DNA of 44,787 nucleotides from Acidimicrobiales bacterium (GCA_030039755.1 JASHUY010000079.1:1-44787); one strand, 5' to 3'; counted from the first letter of the stretch, positions 22,986 to 34,564 are shown. Made by a program: numbers and translations. The notes: a model not told the origin generated them from the letters alone.

Positions 22986-23936
22986 CTAGCGCCCGCCCGC
23001 GAGCTTGCGGTCCAGGTCTCCGAGGACCCGGTAGCAACCCAGGACCTGGGCGATGGCGGCGTTCGGCTCCCGTCCCTCCCGGATCGCCGCAACGAACTCG
23101 CGGTCCTGCAGCTCGATCCCGTTCGTCGAGACGTCGACCCTGGAGACGTCGACCGGGCGCTCGTACCCGTCGACCAGGTCGTCGTAGCGGGCGATGTACG
23201 TGCCGTTGTCGCAGATGTACCGGAAGAAGCTCCCGAGCGGACCGTCGTTGTTGAAGCTGAGCGACAGCGTGCAGATCTTGCCACCCGCGGTCCGCAGCTG
23301 GATCGACATGTCCATGGCGATGCCGAGCTCGGGATGGAGCGGCCCCTGGACGGCGTTGGCGATCGTCACGTCCTCGCCGCCCTGGTACTGGAACAGGTCG
23401 ACCGTGTGCGCGGCATGGTGCCAGAGCAGGTGGTCGGTCCAGCTGCGGGGCTGACCGAGCGCGTTCATGTTGGTCCGCCGGAAGAAGAAGGTCTGGACGT
23501 CCATCTGCTGGATCCTGAGCTCACCGGAAACGATGCGCCTGTGGACCCATTGGTGGGACGGGTTGAAGCGGCGGGTGTGGCCGGCCATGCAGACCAATCC
23601 CGTCTCCCGTTGGACCCGGTCGATCTCGGCGGCGCCCTCCCAGCTGTCGGCGACGGGGATCTCCACCTGCACGTGCTTGCCCGCTCGGAGCGCCGCGACC
23701 GCCTGTGCCGCGTGCAGCTGCGTCGGGGTGCAGAGGATCACCGCGTCGACGTCGGTTCGCGCCAGGGAGTCGGCCAGGTCGGTGGTGACGTGCGCGATCC
23801 CGTAACGCTCCGCGACCTCCTTCGTGGGCTCCAGGCGGCGGCCGACCAGCGACGTGACCTCGACGCCGTCGATGTTCGCCAAGCCGTCGAGATGCCTGAT
23901 CCCGAAGGCGCCGGCACCTGCGAGGGCGATGCGCAT
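22986..23936 (-). CDS. ligC: 4-Carboxy-2-hydroxymuconate-6-semialdehyde dehydrogenase
   Basis: A 316-residue Gfo/Idh/MocA-family dehydrogenase. It begins MRIALAGAGAFGIRHLDG (NAD(P)-binding GAGAFG at 7-12) and has VILCTPTQLHAAQAV, GKHVQVEIPVADSW, VCMAGHTRRFNPSHQWVH, RSWTDHLLWHHAAHTVDLF and LSLSFNNDGPLGSFFRYICDNGTYIARYDDL. These agree nearly continuously with LigC of Sphingobium SYK-6 as I remember it. The enzyme oxidises the cyclic hemiacetal of CHMS to 2-pyrone-4,6-dicarboxylate using NAD(P)+. It starts 19 bp after ligB. The family match and context make this assignment firm. Confidence 0.92.
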   Translation of the reverse strand: MRIALAGAGAFGIRHLDGLANIDGVEVTSLVGRRLEPTKEVAERYGIAHVTTDLADSLARTDVDAVILCTPTQLHAAQAVAALRAGKHVQVEIPVADSWEGAAEIDRVQRETGLVCMAGHTRRFNPSHQWVHRRIVSGELRIQQMDVQTFFFRRTNMNALGQPRSWTDHLLWHHAAHTVDLFQYQGGEDVTIANAVQGPLHPELGIAMDMSIQLRTAGGKICTLSLSFNNDGPLGSFFRYICDNGTYIARYDDLVDGYERPVDVSRVDVSTNGIELQDREFVAAIREGREPNAAIAQVLGCYRVLGDLDRKLAGGR

Positions 23937-23955
23937 GGCCTCCTCGCCCTCGCCT

Positions 23956-25185
<1,230 letters not shown>

Positions 25186-25189
<4 letters not shown>

Positions 25190-26082
25190 CGGTGGTCTCC
25201 CCAATACAGGCGCGTCGGGTTGTCCACGAGCAGCTTCTGGCGGAGCTCCCCGGTCGTCGCGATACGCGGCACGTAGTCCACCAGCCCGCCGTCGTCGGGC
25301 ATGTGGTCCTTCAGGTTCGGGTGTGGCCAGTCGGTCCCGAAGAGCACCCGCTCGGGAAAGGTCTCGACCACGCGACGGTGGAACGGCAGGACGTCGTCGT
25401 AGCCGGGCGGGCCCGACACGCTCAGGCGTTCCGCACCGCTCACCTTCGCCCAGAACTGGGGGTGCTCGTCCATGAGCCGCAGGAAGAGGCCGAACTCCGG
25501 CCCGTCCACCGGCTTTCGGACGTCGGGCCGTCCCATGTGGTCGACGACCACCGTGGTGGGCAGCGAGGTGAAGAAGGCCCATCGCTCGGCGAGGTCCTGC
25601 GCCTCGAAGTAGACCACCACGTGCCAGCCGAGCACCGCGATCCGCTCGACGATCGACTCGTAGTAGGCGTCGGGCTTGGGGTCGACCAGCCGTCGGACGA
25701 AGTTGAACCTGACGCCCCGCACTCCCGCCTCGTGCAGCTCGGCCAGCTCGTCCCCGCTCACGTCGGGCCGGACGGTCGCGACCCCCCGGGCGCGCCCCTC
25801 CGAAGCGACGAGCGCGTCCACCATCGCCCGGTTGTCGGCGCCGTGGCAGGTCGCCTGGACGATCACGTTCCGCTCGAAGCCCAGCAGGTCCCGAAGGGCG
25901 AAGAGCCGGTCCTTGCCGGCGTCGCAAGGCGTGTACTTGCGCTCCGGCGCGTACGGGAACACGTCACCCGGGCCGAAGACGTGGCAGTGGGCGTCGACCG
26001 AGCCCGGCGGTAGGCGGTACGCGGGCTTCGAAGGGTTCGGGTCGAAGCAGAGCCAGTCGGCGTCCATCTCGAACGTGCCCAC
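25186..26082 (-). CDS. ligI: 2-Pyrone-4,6-dicarboxylate lactonase
   Basis: A 298-residue amidohydrolase-fold lactonase. It contains VDAHCHVFGPGDVFPYAPERKYTPCDAGKD (His32 and His34), VIVQATCHGADNRAMVDAL, GVRGVRFNFVRRLVD, WHVVVYFEAQDL, PTTVVVDHMGRPDV and LFGTDWPHPNLKDHMPDDG, whose Asp is the catalytic residue in characterised LigI. It hydrolyses PDC to 4-oxalomesaconate. One base separates it from ligJ and it overlaps ligA. The near-continuous family match makes the call firm. Confidence 0.94.
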
Positions 26083-26083
26083 C

Positions 26084-27103
26084 TCAGCGTCCCTGCGCCT
26101 TCAGGATCGCGTCGAGGCGCGGGTACACCCGCCGCGCGTTCTCCGAGTAGACGCGCGCACGGTCGCCGGCAGGGAGCCCGAGCGCGTCGACGTAGCGCCG
26201 GGTGTCGTCGAAGTGGTGGCCGGTCTCGGGGTCGACGCCTCGGACCGCCCCGATCATCTCCGAGCCGAAGAGGATGTTCGCGTGGTCGACGACGCCGAAG
26301 AGCAGGTCGATCCCGGGCTGGTGGTAGACGCAGGTGTCGAAGAAGACGTTGGGCATCACGTGCTCGGTGAGCGGTGGGCGGCCCAACATGTCGGAGAGGC
26401 CCCGGTAGCGGCCCCAGTGGTAGGGGACGGCGCCGCCGCCGTGGGGGATGACGAAGCGGAGCTCCGGGAAGTCGGTGAACAGATCGCCCTCGACGAACTG
26501 CATGAAGGCGGTGGTGTCGGCGTTCAGGTAGTGGGCCCCGGTGGCGTGGAAGTTCGGGTTGCAGCTCGCCGAGACGTGGATCATCGCCGGGACCTCGAGC
26601 TCCACCATCTTCTCGTAGAAGGGGTACCAGGCTTTGTCGACGAGCGGCGGCGAGGTCCAGTAGCCGCCGCTCGGATCGGGGTTCAGGTTGCAGCCGACGA
26701 AGCCGAGATCGGTCACGCAGCGTTCCAGCTCCGCGATCGAGCCGGTGATCGGGGCGCCGGGCGACTGCGGGAGCTGGCAGACCCCGACGTAGGTCTCGGG
26801 ATAGAGGTCGACCACCCGCTTGATCAGGTCGTTGCACACCCGCGTCCACGCCAGGCTCACCTGCTCGTCGCCGATGTGATGACCCATCGCGGACGCCCTC
26901 GGCGAGAAGACGGTCACGTCGGTCCCGCGCTCGCGGACGAGGCGGAGCTGGTTCGCCTCGAGCGACTCGCGGATCTCGTCGTCGGAGATGGCAGGGTAGG
27001 GGGGAGGCGGGTCGCCCGCTTCGAAGGCCGCCTGCTGCGCCTGCCGCCAGGCGTCGTGCTGCTTCGGAGCGGTGGTGTAGTGCCCGTGGCAGTCGATGAT
27101 CAC
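26084..27103 (-). CDS. ligJ: 4-Oxalomesaconate hydratase
   Basis: A 339-residue amidohydrolase-superfamily hydratase. It opens with IIDCHGHYTTAP (metal-binding DxHxH type, His6 and His8) and has VFSPRASAMGHHIGDE, YVGVCQLPQSPG, FVGCNLNPDPSGGYW, VSASCNPNFHATGAHYLNADTTAF, IPHGGGAVPYHWGRYRGL and FGSEMIGAVRGVDPETGH. LigJ adds water to 4-oxalomesaconate to give 4-carboxy-4-hydroxy-2-oxoadipate. It lies between ligK (55 bp upstream) and ligI (1 bp downstream). Confidence 0.93.
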   Translation of the reverse strand: MIIDCHGHYTTAPKQHDAWRQAQQAAFEAGDPPPPYPAISDDEIRESLEANQLRLVRERGTDVTVFSPRASAMGHHIGDEQVSLAWTRVCNDLIKRVVDLYPETYVGVCQLPQSPGAPITGSIAELERCVTDLGFVGCNLNPDPSGGYWTSPPLVDKAWYPFYEKMVELEVPAMIHVSASCNPNFHATGAHYLNADTTAFMQFVEGDLFTDFPELRFVIPHGGGAVPYHWGRYRGLSDMLGRPPLTEHVMPNVFFDTCVYHQPGIDLLFGVVDHANILFGSEMIGAVRGVDPETGHHFDDTRRYVDALGLPAGDRARVYSENARRVYPRLDAILKAQGR

Positions 27104-27158
27104 CGCACCGTCCCCGGCGAAGCGGTCTTGCCCTGTGCGCCGTGCGAAGGCGCCCGGC

Positions 27159-27854
27159 TCATCGGTCCTCCACGAAGTCGACGTAGCTGAGGCCGCGCTG
27201 GGCGAGCTTCTCCCGCATCGAGTACAGGTCGAGCCCGAGCTCGCCCTTGGCGAGCCGCTCCCTCTTGTCGGTCTCGTTCGCCTCTCGTGCCGCCGAACGT
27301 TCGAGCACCGACTCCGCCTGTTCGCGGGGGACCACCACGACCCCGTCGTCGTCGGCCAGGACCACGTCGCCCGGCCGGACGTAGGCGCCGCCGCAGACGA
27401 TCGGCACCTGCACGTTCGCCACGCTCTCCTTGACGGTCCCCTGGGCGAAGACCGAACGGGACCACACCGGGAAGCGCATCTCGGTGAGGGCCGCGACGTC
27501 CCGCACGCCCGCGTCGATGACCAGGCCGCGGACGCCGTGGGCGACGACGCTCGTCGCGAGGAGCTCGCCGAAGTAGCCGTCCTCGCACGGGCTGGTCGGC
27601 GTGACGACGAGGACGTCGCCCGGCTTGGCCTGCTCCACCGCCACGTGGATCATCCAGTTGTCGCCCGGCGCGACCTCGACCGTGAGGGCGTTGCCCGCGA
27701 CCTTGATGGGCCGGTAGATGGGGCGGAGCCGGGACGCGAACAGGCCGGTGCGTCCCTGAGCCTCGTGCACCGTCGCGACGCCGAACTCGGCGAGGGCGTC
27801 GACCACGGAGATGTCGGTGCGTGCGACGTTCCTGACCACGACGGCCATGCTCAC
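27159..27854 (-). CDS. ligK: 4-Carboxy-4-hydroxy-2-oxoadipate aldolase / oxaloacetate decarboxylase
   Basis: A 231-residue class II pyruvate aldolase of the HMG/CHA family (RraA-like fold). Key blocks: [65 protein letters not shown] (Arg and Asp of the active site) and [24 protein letters not shown]. It splits the last C6 intermediate into pyruvate and oxaloacetate. GTG 27854 has GGAG at 6 bases; the ATG two codons later is also possible. It is the first gene of the minus-strand lig operon and faces LLM-2 across a 162-bp gap, which should contain both promoters; I see no strong -35/-10 pair there. Confidence 0.92.
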   Translation of the reverse strand: MSMAVVVRNVARTDISVVDALAEFGVATVHEAQGRTGLFASRLRPIYRPIKVAGNALTVEVAPGDNWMIHVAVEQAKPGDVLVVTPTSPCEDGYFGELLATSVVAHGVRGLVIDAGVRDVAALTEMRFPVWSRSVFAQGTVKESVANVQVPIVCGGAYVRPGDVVLADDDGVVVVPREQAESVLERSAAREANETDKRERLAKGELGLDLYSMREKLAQRGLSYVDFVEDR

Positions 27855-28016
27855 CCCAATCTCCGGCCCTGGTGCGTCTTCTCGGACGGCACCTCGACGG
27901 TATTCACTTCGCGTTCGCGCTCATGGTAACGCCTGCGAGAATTCGTCCGGCGGCCGAGAAGGCGGCTTGTAGTGTGCGCCCTGCACCTGTGCCCCACCCG
28001 AGCCGGAGGTCCGCCG

Positions 28017-28862
28017 ATGCCGTCGTACGCCGTGAAGACCCCGCCACAACACGGCACGTGGCAGGAGTTCTTGGAGATCTGGCGGGTGGTCGACCAGATC
28101 GAGCTGTTCGAGTCGGCCTGGACGATGGACCATTTCTATCCGCTCACGCCTCCGGTCGACGGGCCGATCCTCGAGAGCTGGACGATGCTCGCCGCCCTCG
28201 CACAGGCGACGACCCGGGTCCGGCTCGGCGCCATGGTCAACGGCATGCACTTCCGCCACCCCGCCGTCACCGCGAACATGGCGGCGACCCTCGACCACAT
28301 CTCGGGCGGAAGGCTCGAGCTCGGGCTGGGCGCGGGGTGGTTCTTCACCGAGGCCGACGCCTACGGCATCCCGCTCGGCTCGCCGGCGGAACGCTCGGAC
28401 CGCTTCGAGGAAGGGGTGGAGATCGTCCACCGCCTCCTGACCGAGGAGTCCACCACCTTCGCGGGTCGCTACTACCAGCTCGCTGACGCCCGCTGCGACC
28501 CGAAGCCTGTCCAGCGCCCGCGGCCCCCGATCGTCATCGGCGGCAAGGGGCCCCAGCGGACCCTGCGGACCGCCGCCCGCTTCGCGGACCACTGGGACAT
28601 GACCTTTCCCGAGAGCCCGGCGGAGTGGAAGGCGCTCGACGACGTGCTCGTCGCCCACTGCGCGGCCATCGGCCGCGACCCGAGCACCATCCGGCGCTCG
28701 GTGCACGTCGGCTGGCCGGTGGACGCCGAGCCCTCGGCGCTCGCCGACACGGCGCGGTCCTTTACCGCCGCCGGGGTCGATCTCGTCATCTTCTCCATGC
28801 GCGGTCCCTACCTCGTGGAACTGATCGAACCGCTGGCGTCGGCGCTCGCCGCAGGCAGGTGA
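28017..28862 (+). CDS. Luciferase-like (LLM) F420- or flavin-dependent oxidoreductase, LLM-2
   Basis: A 281-residue TIM-barrel oxidoreductase: VVDQIELFESAWTMDHFYPL, LAALAQATTRVRLGAMVNGMHFRHPAVTANMAATLDHISGGRLELGLGAGWFFTEADAYGI, RSDRFEEGVEIVHRLL and PPIVIGGKGPQRTLRTAARFADHWDM. These are typical of the F420-dependent branch (SGGRLELGLGAGW, IGGKG). The ATG at 28017 follows GGAGGT by 8 bases. It diverges from ligK and is followed by SDR-2, repeating the LLM-SDR pairing seen at 20.9-22.8 kb. It is shorter than LLM-1 and from a different branch, so the two pairs are not simple copies. Confidence 0.85.
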   Translation: MPSYAVKTPPQHGTWQEFLEIWRVVDQIELFESAWTMDHFYPLTPPVDGPILESWTMLAALAQATTRVRLGAMVNGMHFRHPAVTANMAATLDHISGGRLELGLGAGWFFTEADAYGIPLGSPAERSDRFEEGVEIVHRLLTEESTTFAGRYYQLADARCDPKPVQRPRPPIVIGGKGPQRTLRTAARFADHWDMTFPESPAEWKALDDVLVAHCAAIGRDPSTIRRSVHVGWPVDAEPSALADTARSFTAAGVDLVIFSMRGPYLVELIEPLASALAAGR

Positions 28863-28914
28863 AGCCGTTCGGGGAGACGCCGATGGAGCGGTCGCGGACG
28901 TCGACGGAGAAGCG

Positions 28915-29805
28915 ATGACGGAGGCGTCGTCTTCGCACGTCATCTCGCCGGGACGGGTCGCCGTCGTCACCGGGGCTGCGAGCGGGATCGGGCTCGGCCT
29001 CTCCGAGCGCTTCGCCGCCGAGGGGATGCGGGTCGTGATGGCCGACGTCGAGGAGCCCGCGCTCCGGCGCTCGGCCGGCGAGATCGCGCGGAACGGCGGG
29101 GACGTGCTGGCGGTCGTCACCGACGTCTCGAAGCGCGAGCAGGTCGAGGCGCTCGCCGAACAGGCGGTCGGTGCCTACGGCGGGGTCAACCTGTTGTGCA
29201 ACAACGCGGGTGTCGGCGGCCCGCACGACCCCATCTGGACGGTCCCGGAGGGGGACTGGGACTGGGTCCTCGGCGTGAACCTGTGGGGCGTGATCCACGG
29301 GGTACGGGCGTTCCTGCCGTTGCTGCTCGAGCAGGACGTGGCGCACGTCCTCAACACCTCGTCGATCTTCGGCGTCTTCGCGGGGGCGCTGGGCCCCTAC
29401 GCGATCTCCAAGCACGCGGTGACGGCGCTCTCCGAGACCCTGTACTTCAATCTCCGTCAGGTCGGTGCCCCGGTCGGGGTGTCGGTGCTGTGCCCGGGGG
29501 CCGTGAAGACCAACTTCGGGACCTCGGCCCGCAACCGCCCGGCGAACCTCCCTCCTCCCCCCGACACCGAGACCGCAGCGCGGGCGGCAGCGTCCAAGGA
29601 GCAGTTCGACCGGCTCTCGGCTCTCGGCTCGGAGCCTTCAGAGGTTGCCGACATCGTCGTGGAGGGGATCCGTTCCGGGCGCTTCTACATCCTCACCTCG
29701 ACCAACCGCAACGAGGCGGTGCGGCGCCGGGGCGAGGAGATCCTCCAAGGGGCCCCTCCCGCACCGCCGTTCCCGTTCCCTCCGCCCGCCGGACCTGAGG
29801 TGTGA
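28915..29805 (+). CDS. Short-chain dehydrogenase/reductase SDR-2
   Basis: A 296-residue classical SDR with TGAASGIG, VVMADVE, DVSK, LLCNNAGVGGP, VLNTSSIFG and YAISK, thus a complete Ser-Tyr-Lys site. A region rich in Ala and Pro follows (PANLPPPPDTETAARAAA), and the C-terminus PPAPPFPFPPPAGPEV is proline-rich. GGAGAAG lies before the ATG. It starts 52 bp after LLM-2. Its pattern (CNNAGVG, FILTHP/YILTS near the end) is shared with SDR-1, indicating the same subfamily. The tail is convergent with ligU at about 100 bp. Confidence 0.85.
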   Translation: MTEASSSHVISPGRVAVVTGAASGIGLGLSERFAAEGMRVVMADVEEPALRRSAGEIARNGGDVLAVVTDVSKREQVEALAEQAVGAYGGVNLLCNNAGVGGPHDPIWTVPEGDWDWVLGVNLWGVIHGVRAFLPLLLEQDVAHVLNTSSIFGVFAGALGPYAISKHAVTALSETLYFNLRQVGAPVGVSVLCPGAVKTNFGTSARNRPANLPPPPDTETAARAAASKEQFDRLSALGSEPSEVADIVVEGIRSGRFYILTSTNRNEAVRRRGEEILQGAPPAPPFPFPPPAGPEV

Positions 29806-29903
29806 GCCTGTCGCACCCGCGGTCGGTGAGGACCGGACACGGTCGCCGGGGCGCCGGGCGGGTCGGGCGCGCTCGGGCGGGTCGTGCGCGCTTTCGAGCG
29901 TCG

Positions 29904-31001
29904 CTACCCGTCTCCGGGTCGGGGAAAGACTTCCCCGTCGAACAGCTTGCGAGCCGTACGGACGATGCCGGCCCGCGTCACCTGCGGCTCCGGGCCGCTG
30001 CGGTCCAGCTCGACCACCACGTCGAAGGTCCCGGTGGGGTGCTCCACGACGACGGTCGTGCCAGGTCCCGACCATTCGGCGACGTCTGCGGCGGGCGTGC
30101 CGGGCAAGAGCGCCGCAGTGGCCACCGAGACCGCGCCCAGCACGCCGATCGCGTCGTGGACCCGGTGCGGGATGAAGCTGCGCGTGCAGAGGGTCCCCCC
30201 GGCCACCGGAGGGGAGACCAGAGTCATCTTGGGGATGGTGGCCTGACCGACGTCACCGAGGCCCATCGCCGCACCCGCCTCCAACCGGAGCTTCTCGACC
30301 GTGGCGCGCAGGTCGGCGTTGCCTTCGAGCTCCTCCACGGTCTCGTGGCCGGTGACCCCGAGATCCGTCGCGCGGACGACGACGACCGGCATCCCGTTGT
30401 CGACGCACGTCACCTCGAGACCGGCGAACCGGTCGACGATCGCGCCCGTCGGCAGGAGACGCCCGCAGGTGGACCCCGCGGTCCCCTGGAAGTCGAGCCG
30501 GATCTCCGCCGCGGTGCCGGGCACGCCGGAGATGGCGCGCCTGCCGCGGTAGACGGGGCGTCCGTGCTCGACCGGGAACGAGGCGACCGCTGTCCCACCG
30601 GTATTGACCAGGCGGATCCGCACCACCGCCTCGGTATCTGTCGCAGGCACGGACACGAGGCCGCGCTCCACCGCGAACGGCCCGACGCCGGCGAGGATGT
30701 TGCCGCAGTTCTGCTTGTCGGTGACGAAGGCCTGATCGACCCCGACCTGGAGGAAGAGGTAGTCGACGTCCATCCCCGGATCGTCGGACGGACCGACGAC
30801 CGCGACCTTGCTCGTGAGGGGGTGCGCCCCCCCGATGCCGTCGATCTGCCGGGGATCGGGCGACCCCATGATGCGCAGCAGGAGGTCGTCCCGTGCGGCG
30901 GGATCGGCCGGCAGGTCGCCGGCGAGGAAGTAGGCGCCCTTCGACGTGCCGCCCCTCATGAGCATGCAACGCACGCCGTCTCCATCCCGGTCCGTGGTCA
31001 T
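29904..31001 (-). CDS. ligU: 4-Oxalomesaconate tautomerase (PrpF family, LigU/GalD type)
   Basis: A 365-residue PrpF-fold isomerase of the diaminopimelate-epimerase superfamily. It has VRCMLMRGGTSKGAYF, DPRQIDGIGGAHPLTSKVAVVGPS, QNCGNILAGVGPFAVERGL, and STCGRLLPTG. The cysteine in QNCGN and the Lys/Ser in GGTSKG are typical family residues. In this setting the fit is the LigU/GalD tautomerase or isomerase that converts 4-oxalomesaconate into the form used by LigJ. That supplies the one step missing from the ligK-J-I-A-B-C operon. It is on the minus strand 107 bp downstream of the NTF2-like gene. Confidence 0.85.
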   Translation of the reverse strand: MTTDRDGDGVRCMLMRGGTSKGAYFLAGDLPADPAARDDLLLRIMGSPDPRQIDGIGGAHPLTSKVAVVGPSDDPGMDVDYLFLQVGVDQAFVTDKQNCGNILAGVGPFAVERGLVSVPATDTEAVVRIRLVNTGGTAVASFPVEHGRPVYRGRRAISGVPGTAAEIRLDFQGTAGSTCGRLLPTGAIVDRFAGLEVTCVDNGMPVVVVRATDLGVTGHETVEELEGNADLRATVEKLRLEAGAAMGLGDVGQATIPKMTLVSPPVAGGTLCTRSFIPHRVHDAIGVLGAVSVATAALLPGTPAADVAEWSGPGTTVVVEHPTGTFDVVVELDRSGPEPQVTRAGIVRTARKLFDGEVFPRPGDG

Positions 31002-31108
31002 GCCGTCACCCCCGGTCCACCTCCACGACGCACGCTAGCGCGACGCCGGCTTTTGCCGCCCGGATCGCCGGGAGGACCGTCGCCGGCTATTGCGCACGCG
31101 CGGGACCC

Positions 31109-31723
31109 TCAGACGTTGTCGAGCGTCCAGTACCGGTCGACGCGCCCGGCCTCGAGCCTGGCGAGGAGCGCCCTGTGGAGCTCCCTCACCGTCTCCGCCG
31201 TGATCGCCTCCGCCGGATCGACCTCCTCGATCTGCAGGCTGGTCTTGTCCTCGTAGAGGTTCTCGCCCCTCAGCCGGGCGCGGTCGTCGTAGTGCCAGAC
31301 GAAAGCCTGCCGGCTGGACACGTGGTAGAGGCGGTCGGCACGGTCGACCTGGTAGCCGAGCGCGCGAAGGTCGGCGCCCCGGGCGAGCTGATGGAAGGTG
31401 AGCTCGTCCGCGACGCCCCAGTCTCCGACCGCGATGTCGTCGTCGGAATTCCACAGCACCGCGCCCGCGACGCTCCGATAGAACGCGAGCACCCCGTCGG
31501 CACCCTCGATCACCGCCGGGTTGGCACCCCAGCTGACCCGGTAGACCGGTTGCTCGACCATCATGTCGGGGGCGACGATCCCCTCGAACTCGCCTGCGCC
31601 CTCCAGGTGCACGTGCCGCCAGAAGTTGAGGAGGATCGCGCGGTGCAGGGGCTTGGTGGTCTGCTCCAGGAGCGAGGCGGTCGGCCGCATGCAGTCGTGC
31701 ACGGCTTGTTCGAAGCGGTTCAT
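31109..31723 (-). CDS. NTF2/SnoaL-like protein of unknown function
   Basis: A 204-residue protein. The first 40 residues are helical in character (MNRFEQAVHDCMRPTASLLEQ); then PDMMVEQPVYRVSWG, GVLAFYRSVAGAVLWNSDDDIAVGDWGVADELTFHQLARGADL and RQAFVWHYDDRARLRGENLYEDK suggest an NTF2-like cone. The Asp/His-rich segments may bind a ligand, but no catalytic motif can be named. Its ATG overlaps the stop of the upstream amidohydrolase (ATGA), so the pair is translationally coupled and probably works together. It precedes ligU by 107 bp. Confidence 0.7.
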   Translation of the reverse strand: MNRFEQAVHDCMRPTASLLEQTTKPLHRAILLNFWRHVHLEGAGEFEGIVAPDMMVEQPVYRVSWGANPAVIEGADGVLAFYRSVAGAVLWNSDDDIAVGDWGVADELTFHQLARGADLRALGYQVDRADRLYHVSSRQAFVWHYDDRARLRGENLYEDKTSLQIEEVDPAEAITAETVRELHRALLARLEAGRVDRYWTLDNV

Positions 31724-32631
31724 CGCCCGCGAGCCGCCTCGCCCCCGAGCCCGAGCAGGGCCACGGCGTTCTCCTTCAAGATGAGCGGACGCACCTCGTC
31801 GCGGATGGCCGTCTTCTCGAAATCCGCGAGCCATCGGTCCGGCGTGAGCACGGGGTAATCGGATCCGAACAGCATCTTGTGGCGGAGCAGGGTGTTCGCG
31901 TACTGGATGAGGTTCGGCGGGAAGTACTTCGGCGACCACCCCGAGAGGTCGATGTAGACGGTCGGCTTGTGCAGGCACACCGAAAGCGCCTCGTCCTGCC
32001 AGGGGAAGGACGGATGGGCGATGACGATCGGGAGGTCCGGAAAGTCGACGGCCACGTCGTCGAGGAACATCGGGTTGGCGTACTTGAGCCGGATCCCGCC
32101 ACCACCTCGTACGCCGGCGCCGACGCCCGTGTGGCCGGAGTGGAACAGCGCCGGAACGCGGAGCTCCTCGATCGCCGCGTACAGCGGGTAGAAGGCGGGA
32201 TCGTTCGGGTAGAACGCCTGGCTGCCCGGATGGAACTTGAACCCCCGCACCCCGTGCTCGGTGACAAGTCGCCGGACCGCGTTCACCGCGGCCTTGCCGG
32301 CGTGAGGGTCGACGCTCGCGAAGGGAATGACCACGTCGGCGTGCTGCTTGGCCAGCGCCGCGATCTCCTCGTTCGTGACCGCCGGCGGCTCGCCGGTGGC
32401 GCTGGTGGCGTCGACCGTGAACGCGACGCACGCCATCTTGCGCTCGCGGTAGTAGTCGGCCATCTCGGGGACGGTGGCCGCGACGACCTCGGTCCGGAAG
32501 TAGCGGGCCATCGCCTCGGCACCTTCGGAGCCGTGCTCGACGCGGTCGGACGCGCCCGGGAGGGAGCCGTCGACGGACCTCCAGACGTGCGTGTGCACGT
32601 CCAGCGCCACGATCTCGTCCACGTCGATCAC
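31720..32631 (-). CDS. Amidohydrolase-2 family enzyme, AH-3
   Basis: A 303-residue metal-dependent TIM-barrel enzyme. The start is GTG 32631, with GAGAGGGG at about 5 bases. Visible sites: ALDVHTHVW (His13 and His15), CVAFTVDATSATGEPPAVTNEEIAALAKQH, GVRGFKFHPGSQAFYPNDPAFYPLY, PALFHSGHTGVGAG, PIVIAHPSFPWQDEA and FGSDYPVLTPDRWL with the catalytic Asp. The pattern recalls enzymes annotated as 4-hydroxyphenyl-beta-ketoacyl-CoA hydrolases (CouO type), which trim phenylpropanoid side chains. That would suit an upstream route to vanillate or 4-hydroxybenzoate, but I hold the specific name only loosely. It is shorter than and distinct from AH-1 and AH-2. Confidence 0.75.
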   Translation of the reverse strand: MIDVDEIVALDVHTHVWRSVDGSLPGASDRVEHGSEGAEAMARYFRTEVVAATVPEMADYYRERKMACVAFTVDATSATGEPPAVTNEEIAALAKQHADVVIPFASVDPHAGKAAVNAVRRLVTEHGVRGFKFHPGSQAFYPNDPAFYPLYAAIEELRVPALFHSGHTGVGAGVRGGGGIRLKYANPMFLDDVAVDFPDLPIVIAHPSFPWQDEALSVCLHKPTVYIDLSGWSPKYFPPNLIQYANTLLRHKMLFGSDYPVLTPDRWLADFEKTAIRDEVRPLILKENAVALLGLGGEAARGR

Positions 32632-32826
32632 GTCGACCCCTCTCTTGCGCCGGCGACCACGGAGCCGTGACCGCGCGAAGTCGGCCGTATCGTAATCCGG
32701 CGTCCCTGCAGGCTCCCGTTGCCGTTTCCCATGAATCGGGCTCTCGCCGTCCTGTTGGCCGCACACGAGGGCGCCGGCGTCTTCCGGGAGAGAAACCGCC
32801 GCCAACCTGCAGGAAGGAAGTCGCGA

Positions 32827-32860
32827 ATTGTTGACAATCGCGTGTACACGCCCGTACAGT
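32827..32860 (+). promoter_or_regulatory. ligM-operon promoter with GntR-type palindromes
   Basis: TTGACA (32831-32836), an 18-base spacer and TACAGT (32855-32860) form a promoter. Two palindromes lie on it: ATTGTTGACAAT (ATTGT-N2-ACAAT) covers the -35 box, and CGTGTACACG (32841-32850) lies in the spacer. Both fit the general TGT-ACA form of GntR/FCD operators. The block is repeated in front of gntR (38694-38727). Confidence 0.7.
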
Positions 32861-32899
32861 CTGGCCCGTGGTAGCGCGAACGGCGGGGGGCACCCGCGC
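32827..32899 (+). repeat. Direct repeat of the gntR promoter and first codons
   Basis: These 73 bases align without gaps to 38694-38766, with 60 identical positions. The match runs from the -35 palindrome through the -10 and the GTG start into coding sequence. Identity is densest in the palindrome (17 consecutive identical bases), over the GTG start (11 consecutive) and across a G-run within the coding part. Confidence 0.88.
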
Positions 32900-33014
32900 G
32901 CGGAGCCGCGGAACTGCGGTCCGTACAGCGAGCGGGGACGTCGCGGCGCTCGGCGCGATGAAGGAGGTTGCCTCGAGGAGCGAGCCCACCGAGAGGCTTC
33001 GGGCGACCGGCTGA
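32868..33014 (+). pseudogene. Remnant of a gntR 5' end, or leaderless leader peptide, before ligM
   Basis: GTG at 32868 lies 7 bases after the -10, exactly where gntR starts relative to its own promoter. It opens a 48-codon frame, VVARTAGGTRARSRGTAVRT and onward, which resembles the start of the GntR protein, VVARKPGGTRAQNTRPAART, and then diverges and stops at 33012-33014 before any winged-helix domain. It may be a decayed copy left by duplication of the regulator gene. It may instead be a translated leader that transmits control to ligM. The following 140 bases contain a small perfect hairpin, GCCGGG-N6-CCCGGC (33077-33094), and a 14-codon frame that overlaps the ligM start. Confidence 0.6.
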
Positions 33015-33029
33015 GGCGACGGTGCATGA

Positions 33030-34559
<1,530 letters not shown>

Positions 34560-34564
34560 ACACG

